This document shows, piece by piece, positions 15,580-21,519 of a stretch of 21,519 nucleotides of DNA. The DNA is from Rhodocyclaceae bacterium. Lineage in GTDB: Bacteria > Pseudomonadota > Gammaproteobacteria > Burkholderiales > Rhodocyclaceae. Location: the NCBI GenBank assembly GCA_030682595.1, contig JAUXNZ010000147.1, forward strand, positions 1 through 21,519. The letters run 5' to 3'. Made by a program: the position numbers and the translations under genes. The notes beneath the pieces are model-generated. The model saw only the letters and a list, made by a program, of their open reading frames with translations. It had not been told where the DNA came from and did not search any database. Position 1 is the first letter of the stretch. The number at the start of each line of letters is the position of its first letter.

Positions 15580-17052
15580 ATGAGTTCCTATCTACTGAGT
15601 CTCGCGATCTGGGTGCCGATCCTGGGCGCCCTGATGGTCTTCGCCGCTGGACCGAACAAGAATTTGGCGCGCTGGACGGCCCTGCTGGTCGCCATGGCCG
15701 GTTTCATCGTGACCCTGCCGCTGTATCTCGGCTTCGACATGACCGAGGCCGGCATGCAGTTCGTCGAACAACGTGCCTGGATTCCGCGCTTCAACATCGA
15801 ATACCTGCTGGGCGTTGACGGCATCTCGATGTTGTTCCTCCTGCTCAACAGCTTCATCACCATCATCGTCGTGATTGCCGGCTGGCAGGTGATCGAGGAC
15901 AAGGTCGCGCAGTACCTGGGCGCCTTCCTGATCATGTCGGGCCTGATGAACGGCATCTTCAGCGCGCTCGACGCGGTTTTGTTCTACGTCTTCTTCGAGG
16001 CTTCGCTGATCCCGATGTACATCATCATCGGTGTCTGGGGCGGTCATAACCGCGTCTATGCGGCCTTCAAGTTCTTCCTCTACACGCTGCTTGGCTCGTT
16101 GCTGATGCTGATCGCGCTGATCTATCTGTTCCTCTCTTCGGGCGGCAGTTTCAACCTGCTCGAGTGGCACCAGTTGCGCATCGACATGACGCCGCAGATC
16201 CTGATCTTCCTCGCCTTCCTGGTGGCCTTTGCCGTCAAGGTGCCGATGTGGCCGGTACATACCTGGTTGCCGGACGCCCACGTCGAGGCGCCGACCGGCG
16301 GTTCGGTGGTGCTGGCGGCAATCATGCTGAAACTCGGTGCCTATGGTTTCTTGCGGTTCTCCCTGCCCATCGCGCCGGATGCCAGCCAGTATCTGGCGCC
16401 GATGATGATTGCGCTGTCGCTGATTGCCGTCGTCTATATCGGCTTTGTCGCGCTGGTGCAGACTGACATGAAGAAGCTGATCGCCTATTCTTCGATCTCG
16501 CACATGGGTTTCGTCACCCTGGGTTTCTTCATCTTCAACCAGATCGGCGTCGAGGGCGCCCTGGTGCAGATGATCTCCCACGGCTTCATCTCCGCTGCGA
16601 TGTTCCTTTGCGTTGGCGTGATGTATGACCGCATGCACTCACGCAACATTGCTGACTACGGCGGCGTGGTGAACACCATGCCGAAATTCGCCGCCTTCTT
16701 CATGCTCTTCGCCATGGCCAACGCCGGCCTGCCTGCCACCTCCGGTTTCGTCGGTGAGTTCATGGTGATCCTGGGTGCCATCAAGTTCAATTTCTGGGTT
16801 GGCTTTGCCGCGGCGACAACCTTGGTCCTTGGCGCCGCCTACACCCTGTGGATGTACAAGCGCGTGGTTTTCGGCGCGGTAGCCAACAGCCATGTGGCCG
16901 AACTGACCGACATCAACAGCCGGGAATTCCTTTTCCTGGCTCTGCTGGCGTTCTGCGTGCTGGCCATGGGCATTTACCCCTATCCATTCACTGAAGTGAT
17001 GCATGCCTCGGTGGACAACCTGCTCCGGCACGTAGCCGTGAGCAAGCTCTGA
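15580..17052 (+). CDS. nuoM: NADH-quinone oxidoreductase subunit M
   Basis: NuoM (490 aa) is the middle antiporter-like proton-pumping subunit. Pump residues are E140 in FYVFFEASLIPMYIIIGVWGG and K220 in AVKVPMWPVHTWLPDAHVEA. The start is uncertain. ATG at 15580 gives MSSYLLSLAIWVPILGA, close to the family N-terminus, but has no strong ribosome site. An in-frame TTG at 15565 with GACGAG four bases upstream would add five residues. I keep ATG. The protein is otherwise complete, with the usual late motif ANAGLPATSGFVGEFM. nuoN begins 26 bases after the stop. Confidence 0.96.
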   Translation: MSSYLLSLAIWVPILGALMVFAAGPNKNLARWTALLVAMAGFIVTLPLYLGFDMTEAGMQFVEQRAWIPRFNIEYLLGVDGISMLFLLLNSFITIIVVIAGWQVIEDKVAQYLGAFLIMSGLMNGIFSALDAVLFYVFFEASLIPMYIIIGVWGGHNRVYAAFKFFLYTLLGSLLMLIALIYLFLSSGGSFNLLEWHQLRIDMTPQILIFLAFLVAFAVKVPMWPVHTWLPDAHVEAPTGGSVVLAAIMLKLGAYGFLRFSLPIAPDASQYLAPMMIALSLIAVVYIGFVALVQTDMKKLIAYSSISHMGFVTLGFFIFNQIGVEGALVQMISHGFISAAMFLCVGVMYDRMHSRNIADYGGVVNTMPKFAAFFMLFAMANAGLPATSGFVGEFMVILGAIKFNFWVGFAAATTLVLGAAYTLWMYKRVVFGAVANSHVAELTDINSREFLFLALLAFCVLAMGIYPYPFTEVMHASVDNLLRHVAVSKL

Positions 17053-17078
17053 TTACGATTGCGGCGACAAGACAAGCG

Positions 17079-18554
17079 ATGCTCAAGAATTTTGTAATGC
17101 CCGATTTCTACCCGGCCGCGCCGGAGATCTTTCTGTTGGCGATGGCCTGCGTCATCCTGCTGGTGGATGTCTTCCTTGGCCGCTCGCAACGCTGGATCAC
17201 CTCCGCACTGACGATTCTTACCCTGGTTGGCTGCGCGCTCATTACCTACCTGACCATGGACGGCCAGGTGGTGCTGACCTTCAGCAACATGTTCGTCGAT
17301 GATCTGCTCGCCGATTTCCTCAAGCTGCTGGTTTATCTGGCGGTGATTTTCGTGGTGGTCTATAGCCGGGGCTACCTGGTGGCGCGCCAGCTCGATAAAG
17401 GGGAGTACTACGTCCTGGTGCTGTTCGCCACGCTGGGCATGATGGTGATGATCTCGGCGGCGCACTTCCTGACCCTTTACCTCGGCCTGGAACTGATGTC
17501 GCTGTCACTGTATGCCCTGGTGGCGATTGATCGCAACAGCGCGCGCGCCACCGAGGCGGCAATGAAGTATTTCATTCTCGGCTCGCTGGCCTCCGGATTG
17601 CTGCTCTACGGCATGTCGATGGTGTATGGCGCGACCGGCACGCTCGAAATCGGTGGCGTCGCCCAGGCTCTGCATCTTGGCGTCGCCAACAAGACCGTGC
17701 TGGTATTTGGCCTGGTCTTTGTCGTCTCCGGTATTGCCTTCAAATTGGGTGCCGTGCCTTTCCACATGTGGGTGCCGGACGTCTATCACGGTGCACCGAC
17801 CCCGATCACGCTGCTGATTGCCTCGGCGCCCAAGCTGGCCGCCTTTGCCATGGCGATGCGCATCCTGGTGTATGGCCTGTTCGAACTGGCCGAGCACTGG
17901 CAGTCGATGTTGATGATCATGGCCGTGCTCTCCATCGCGCTCGGCAACCTGGCGGCGATTGCCCAGACCAACATCAAGCGTATGCTGGCCTATTCGGCCA
18001 TCGCCCACATGGGTTTCATGCTGCTCGCACTGATGAGCGGCGTCGTCGGCCCCGACCGTCACTACGCATTGAACGCCTACAGCTCGGCAATGTATTACGC
18101 CGTGGCCTATGTGATCATGTCGCTGGCTTCCTTTGGCATGGTCTTGTTGCTGTCGCGCGCCGGCTACGAGGCCGAGCATCTGGAAGATTTCAAGGGTCTG
18201 AACCAGCGCAGTCCGTGGTTCGCCGCCGTGATGATGGTCACCATGCTTTCGATGGCCGGTGTGCCTTTCTTTGTCGGATTCTTCGCCAAATTCTCCGTGC
18301 TGATTGCCGCGGTAGATGCCGGCTATCTTGCCGTGGCCGTCTTCGCCGTGATCTTCTCGCTGATTGGCGCCTTTTACTATCTGCGCGTGATCAAACTGAT
18401 GTATTTCGATGCGCCGGTCGACACTGCGCCCATCGTCGCCAGCCTCGACATGCGTTTCCTGCTGTCTTTGAATGGCATTGCGATCGCCCTGTTCGGCCTG
18501 TTCCCGAACGTGCTGATGTCTCTGTGTACCTACGCGCTGCTCCGCTCGCTGTAA
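17079..18554 (+). CDS. nuoN: NADH-quinone oxidoreductase subunit N
   Basis: NuoN (491 aa) is the proximal antiporter-like proton-pumping subunit and the last gene of the operon. E138 in TLYLGLELMSLSLYALVA and K222 in GIAFKLGAVPFHMWVPDVYHG are the expected channel residues, and GAPTPITLLIASAPKLAAFA follows. The ATG at 17079 gives MLKNFVMPDFYPAAPEIFLL; the ATG at 17097 is an alternative six residues in. No DUF2818 or NUDIX gene, which I recall after nuoN in some Burkholderiales, follows here. Instead a diguanylate cyclase gene begins 59 bases later. Confidence 0.97.
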   Translation: MLKNFVMPDFYPAAPEIFLLAMACVILLVDVFLGRSQRWITSALTILTLVGCALITYLTMDGQVVLTFSNMFVDDLLADFLKLLVYLAVIFVVVYSRGYLVARQLDKGEYYVLVLFATLGMMVMISAAHFLTLYLGLELMSLSLYALVAIDRNSARATEAAMKYFILGSLASGLLLYGMSMVYGATGTLEIGGVAQALHLGVANKTVLVFGLVFVVSGIAFKLGAVPFHMWVPDVYHGAPTPITLLIASAPKLAAFAMAMRILVYGLFELAEHWQSMLMIMAVLSIALGNLAAIAQTNIKRMLAYSAIAHMGFMLLALMSGVVGPDRHYALNAYSSAMYYAVAYVIMSLASFGMVLLLSRAGYEAEHLEDFKGLNQRSPWFAAVMMVTMLSMAGVPFFVGFFAKFSVLIAAVDAGYLAVAVFAVIFSLIGAFYYLRVIKLMYFDAPVDTAPIVASLDMRFLLSLNGIAIALFGLFPNVLMSLCTYALLRSL

Positions 18555-18565
18555 GCTGAACCCGG

Positions 18566-18595
18566 TGGGTCCGCGGCGCTCAAGTTGCGGTCCCA
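18566..18595 (+). terminator. Possible hairpin after nuoN
   Basis: TGGGTCCGC (18566-18574) and GCGGTCCCA (18587-18595) pair with one internal T-T mismatch around a 12-base loop. There is no T-run, so it is not a classic intrinsic terminator. It may slow or end nuo transcription, or simply be a chance structure before the cyclase gene. Confidence 0.25.
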
Positions 18596-18613
18596 GCGGT
18601 CGTTATGCCATAA

Positions 18614-19816
18614 ATGCAAAACGGCCTGCAATTCGAAAACTATTCCCTCCGGCAGCAACTGGAAGCGCTGCTCGGTGAGGCGCGGCGGAACGAAGACAAG
18701 ATGCGTCGCTTTGACCAACTTGAGCGGCGCCTGATTGGTGCCCAGTCGCTGGTCGAACTGTTGCAGGCATTGCTGACCGATTACAAGGCAGCCTTCGGTA
18801 TTGAGTTCGTCAGCCTGGCGCTGATCGACAGGGAATACGAAGTAACCCGTATTCTTGAGGCTAATCTGGGCAGCGAGTCGCTTGACGGCTTGCTGTTGCT
18901 CCAGTCGGCCGAGTTGCTGGAACCGCTGTACCAAGATCAATGTTCCACCTATTTGTGCGCATTTGATCGGGAACTGCATGGGCCGTTGTTCGAGGCGCCC
19001 GTCGCTGCCATCGCTTCGGTCGCCCTGCTGCCACTGATGCGCCAGGGGGAACTGATCGGCAGCCTGCATCTGGGTAGTTCCGTGGCAGAACGCTATGGTG
19101 CGGAAGCCGGCACCGATTTTCTGGATCGCCTGGCGGCAGTGGTGGCCCTCTGTCTGGAAAGCGCACTGACACAGGAGCGCCTGAAACGGGCAGGCCTGAC
19201 CGACAGCCTGACCGGCGTGGAAAATCGCCGTTACTTCGAGCATCGTTGTCTGGTTGAAATCGGCCAGGTGCGGCGTCACCGCCAGCCGCTCGCCTGCATG
19301 TTCCTCGATATCGACAAATTCAAACGCATCAACGATACGCACGGCCACCAAAGTGGCGATGAGGTGCTGCGTGGCGTGGCCGGCGTCATCCAGTCGCAAC
19401 TGCGGGCGGGCGACACGATTGCCCGCTACGGCGGTGAGGAGTTCATCGTGCTCCTGCCACAGACCAACACCATGCATGCGCTGGAAATTGCCGAGCGCAT
19501 CCGTACAGCCGTCGCGGCCAAGCCATTTCAGCCCCAATCAGCAACAGAAGTGCCCGTCACCATCTCGATCGGCCTCGCCATGCTGCCGCCCGACACTGCA
19601 ACCGACGCGATCCCGGCCCAGGCTGAAATGCTGGTGGCGGCTGCCGACCGGGCCCTGTATCAGGCCAAGCATGGTGGGCGCAACCGCGTGGTCGGTGATC
19701 CGGCTACTTGTGCGGTAGCACGGAATAAACATGATTCAAGGCCGGGCAGGGTGCGTGAGTGGTTGTCGGGCATATTGCGCCACTTGCGCAGCAAGACTTT
19801 GAGCCACCTGCTCTAG
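18614..19816 (+). CDS. Diguanylate cyclase with N-terminal DUF484/GAF-like region
   Basis: The protein (400 aa) should make cyclic di-GMP from two GTP. The GGDEF domain starts at LTDSLTGVENRRYFEH (195-210), has the metal-binding aspartates in LDIDKFKRIND (231-241) and the active loop GGEEF (273-277). R264-A-G-D267 five residues before it is a classic inhibitory I-site, so product feedback is expected. Residues 1-40 are a charged, probably coiled helix, and 40-185 resemble a DUF484/GAF-like sensor fold; this assignment is tentative. No membrane segment is seen, so it is probably cytosolic. About 40 residues follow the domain and are basic. No clear ribosome site precedes the ATG. It may be co-transcribed with nuo. 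Confidence 0.92.
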   Translation: MQNGLQFENYSLRQQLEALLGEARRNEDKMRRFDQLERRLIGAQSLVELLQALLTDYKAAFGIEFVSLALIDREYEVTRILEANLGSESLDGLLLLQSAELLEPLYQDQCSTYLCAFDRELHGPLFEAPVAAIASVALLPLMRQGELIGSLHLGSSVAERYGAEAGTDFLDRLAAVVALCLESALTQERLKRAGLTDSLTGVENRRYFEHRCLVEIGQVRRHRQPLACMFLDIDKFKRINDTHGHQSGDEVLRGVAGVIQSQLRAGDTIARYGGEEFIVLLPQTNTMHALEIAERIRTAVAAKPFQPQSATEVPVTISIGLAMLPPDTATDAIPAQAEMLVAAADRALYQAKHGGRNRVVGDPATCAVARNKHDSRPGRVREWLSGILRHLRSKTLSHLL

Positions 19817-19894
19817 GGCGTGTTTCGTTGGTGCGTTGCGCCACAAGAACGCCGTATCGCCAGAGCCGACTTTTCTTGGGTTGATAGGACGGCA

Positions 19895-19924
19895 TTCGTC
19901 TGGTGCTGCCGCGCCGCCTATAAT
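19895..19924 (+). promoter_or_regulatory. Probable promoter of the GTPase gene
   Basis: A perfect TATAAT lies at 19919-19924, with a weak -35 candidate TTCGTC at 19895-19900 and an 18-base spacer. Transcription would start about 22 bases before the ATG at 19954. The short 5' leader shows no strong Shine-Dalgarno. It would drive the GTPase gene, slyX and tex. The rest of 19817-19953 holds nothing else I recognise. Confidence 0.5.
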
Positions 19925-19953
19925 CACGGCCCGTTCAACGCTTAATCTTCCCA

Positions 19954-20850
19954 ATGTCCATCCAGTGGTTCCCCGGCCACATGACCTCGGCGCGCAAGAA
20001 GGCTGCCGAGACCATGGCGCGCACCGACGTGGTGATCGAAGTGCTCGATGCCCGCCTGCCCGAGGCGAGCAGCAATCCGATGATCCGCGAACTGCGTCTG
20101 GCACGCCAGCGGCCCTGTCTCAAACTGCTGAACAAGGCCGACCTTGCCGATCCCGTCGTCACGCAGGCCTGGCTCGACCACTACAGTCGCCAGCCGGGCG
20201 TCAAGGCGGTGGCTATTTCATGCAAGAAGCCGGGTGACGCCGCGAAAGTGCCGGCCCTCTGCCAGCAGCTGGCGCCGCACCGCAACGACAACGTGAAGCC
20301 GTTGCGCATGATGATCATGGGCATCCCCAACGTCGGCAAATCGACCTTCATGAACGCGCTGCTGAAGCGCCGCATCGCGGCGGTCGGCGATGAGCCGGCC
20401 GTCACCAAGAGCCAGCAGAGTTTCGATCTCTCGCTGCGGCAGACGATTATCGACACGCCGGGCCTGATGTGGCCGAAGATCGAACACGATGCGGATGGCT
20501 TCATGCTCGCCGCCAGCCACGCCATCGGCCGCAACGCGGTGATCGATGCCGACGTGGCCATTTTCCTTGCCGGTATTTTGCTGGCGCGTTATCCGGCGCT
20601 CCTCGCCGCGCGTTACAAAATGGATGTCGTGGCCATGGATGCCGTCGCTGTCGTCGAAACCGTCGCCAGAAAACGCGGCTGCATCATCAAGGGCCGGGGC
20701 GGCGAACTTGACCTGGAAAAGGCGGCGATGATCCTGCTGACCGACTACCGCGGCGGAGCGCTGGGGCGCATCAGCCTCGAAACGCCCGAAACGCGCGCGG
20801 CGATGCTCGCTGCCGCCGTCCTGCCAGCGCCGACTTTGGACGACGAATGA
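19954..20850 (+). CDS. ylqF: Circularly permuted ribosome-assembly GTPase, YlqF/RbgA type
   Basis: The protein (298 aa) belongs to the YlqF/YawG GTPases, which help late assembly of the large ribosomal subunit. The G-motifs appear in permuted order: G4 NKAD (60-63), G5 SCKK (89-92), G1 GIPNVGKST (123-131), G2 in PAVTK (T151), and G3 DTPG (167-170). The N-terminus IQWFPGHMTSARKKAAE (3-19) is the family signature. The C-terminal helical domain (about 190-290) fits the RNA-binding part. The ATG at 19954 gives the usual start. The gene overlaps slyX by four bases (ATGA). A reversed copy of the 24-bp repeat covers codons near its end. A role in ribosome assembly is inferred from the family. Confidence 0.94.
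   Translation: MSIQWFPGHMTSARKKAAETMARTDVVIEVLDARLPEASSNPMIRELRLARQRPCLKLLNKADLADPVVTQAWLDHYSRQPGVKAVAISCKKPGDAAKVPALCQQLAPHRNDNVKPLRMMIMGIPNVGKSTFMNALLKRRIAAVGDEPAVTKSQQSFDLSLRQTIIDTPGLMWPKIEHDADGFMLAASHAIGRNAVIDADVAIFLAGILLARYPALLAARYKMDVVAMDAVAVVETVARKRGCIIKGRGGELDLEKAAMILLTDYRGGALGRISLETPETRAAMLAAAVLPAPTLDDE
20814..20837 (-). repeat. 24-bp dispersed repeat, copy 4 (reversed, in ylqF)
   Basis: Read on the minus strand it starts AAAGTCGGCGCTGGC, has A at the variable position 16, and ends GGACGGCG. It lies 10 bases before the ylqF stop codon and encodes the LPAPTL region of the GTPase tail, in a different frame sense from the nuoG copies. Confidence 0.85.
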
Positions 20851-21050
20851 TGGAAGCGCGCCTCACCGAACTCGAAGTCAAGCTGGCCTTTGCCGAAGAC
20901 CTGCTCGAAACGCTGAATCACACCGTTTATCGCCAGCAGGCGCAGATCGACCAGCTACAGCACGAGTTGCGCACGCTGCGCCAGCAGATGCTGCAATCCC
21001 AGCCGGCCGAGCAGCGCAACCTGCTCGACGAAATCCCTCCCCACTACTGA
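20847..21050 (+). CDS. slyX: SlyX family protein
   Basis: This small protein (67 aa) is of the SlyX family, whose function is unknown. It is almost wholly a charged coiled coil: ARLTELEVKLAFAEDLLETLNHTVYRQQAQIDQLQHELRTL has regular heptad spacing, followed by a short tail ending in the family's PPHY motif (IPPHY). ATG at 20847 overlaps the ylqF stop; the next codon is also ATG (20850), so the start may be one residue later. The overlap suggests translational coupling with ylqF. tex begins two bases after its stop. Confidence 0.9.
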   Translation: MMEARLTELEVKLAFAEDLLETLNHTVYRQQAQIDQLQHELRTLRQQMLQSQPAEQRNLLDEIPPHY

Positions 21051-21052
21051 AT

Positions 21053-21519
21053 ATGCTGCCCTCCATTCCAGACCGCATCGCCGCGGAAATCGGCGTTCGC
21101 CCCGCCCAGGTCAGCGCCGCCGTCCAGTTGCTCGACGAGGGTGCGACCGTGCCTTTCATCGCCCGTTACCGCAAGGAGGTGACGGAAAACCTCGATGACA
21201 CGCAGTTGCGCACGCTGGAAGAACGGCTCGGCTATCTGCGCGAGCTGGAAGAGCGGCGCACCACGGTGCTGGCCAGCATCGCGGAGCAGGGCAAGCTCAC
21301 GCCCGAACTGAAGAGCGAAATCGAGAATGCCGAGACCAAGCAACGCCTCGAAGATCTCTATCTGCCCTACAAGCAGAAACGCCGCACCAAGGCGCAGATC
21401 GCCCGCGAGGCCGGGCTGGAGCCGCTCGCCGATGCGTTGTTCAACGATCCGACATTGCACCCTGATGTCGAAGCGGCGCGCTATGTGAATCTGGAAAAAG
21501 AACCCCCCGAGAAGCATGT
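21053..21519 (+). CDS. tex: Tex-like RNA-binding protein, N-terminal part (partial)
   Basis: The first 155 residues are seen; the gene runs off the window. Tex (YhgF) proteins are about 750-800 aa, with an N-terminal helical region, a YqgF nuclease-like domain, helix-hairpin-helix motifs and a C-terminal S1 RNA-binding domain. Only the helical region is here. Typical Tex segments are IAAEIGVRPAQVSAAVQLL, DEGATVPFIARYRKEVTENLDD (about 29-50) and LEDLYLPYKQKRRTKAQIAREAGLEPLA. The last visible residues, YVNLEKEPPEKHV, diverge from the family's usual continuation (close to YVDADKGVAD), so check for a frameshift or local divergence. It starts two bases after slyX and is probably in the same operon. 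Confidence 0.93.
   Translation, partial: MLPSIPDRIAAEIGVRPAQVSAAVQLLDEGATVPFIARYRKEVTENLDDTQLRTLEERLGYLRELEERRTTVLASIAEQGKLTPELKSEIENAETKQRLEDLYLPYKQKRRTKAQIAREAGLEPLADALFNDPTLHPDVEAARYVNLEKEPPEKH

Noticed and set aside
19865..19893. Possible degraded fifth copy of the 24-bp repeat
   Set aside because: Only nine bases match (GCCGACTTT, reversed), with GGACGGC nearby on the other strand. Spacing and orientation do not fit a copy.

Overview
The window is a GC-rich stretch of a betaproteobacterial chromosome. The protein families, a complete 14-gene complex I operon with separate nuoC and nuoD, and the block tpiA-secG-tRNA-Leu-nuo all fit that group, probably near Rhodocyclales or Nitrosomonadales. 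The order is inferred from memory of gene order and protein style, not from a search.

Layout. Positions 1-133 hold the 3' end of an unrecognised plus-strand gene. A family-4 glycosyltransferase lies on the minus strand at 220-1407. A consensus sigma-70 promoter (1531-1560) then drives tpiA (triosephosphate isomerase), secG (Sec translocon subunit) and a UbiE-like methyltransferase. This block ends in a probable intrinsic terminator. tRNA-Leu(GAG) follows at 3735-3819, and 76 bases later nuoA begins a run of nuoABCDEFGHIJKLMN to 18554. All 14 subunits are intact and the main Fe-S, FMN/NADH and proton-channel residues are visible. Most junctions are short or overlapping. The exception is the 94-base nuoF-nuoG gap, which holds a GC-rich hairpin element whose last stem covers the nuoG ribosome binding site. 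After nuoN come a diguanylate cyclase with an N-terminal sensor-like region, then a circularly permuted GTPase (YlqF/RbgA type), slyX, and the start of tex, cut by the window end.

How the genes work together. The core is respiration: complex I oxidises NADH, reduces quinone and pumps protons. The UbiE-like methyltransferase could act on quinone or another small molecule, but its substrate cannot be read from sequence. The rest is housekeeping: glycolysis, protein export, ribosome assembly and RNA-associated functions, plus c-di-GMP signalling.

The most unusual signal is a 24-bp sequence present four times with at most one difference from consensus. It occurs on both strands, has sharp borders and no shared flanks. 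Two copies lie in frame inside nuoG, one lies directly after the stop codon of the first partial gene, and one is reversed at the 3' end of the GTPase gene. It does not look like a palindromic REP and may be a genome-wide recognition sequence, such as a DNA-uptake-type signal, or a small mobile repeat. No CRISPR array, insertion sequence, phage gene or gene-free stretch above 300 bases is visible.
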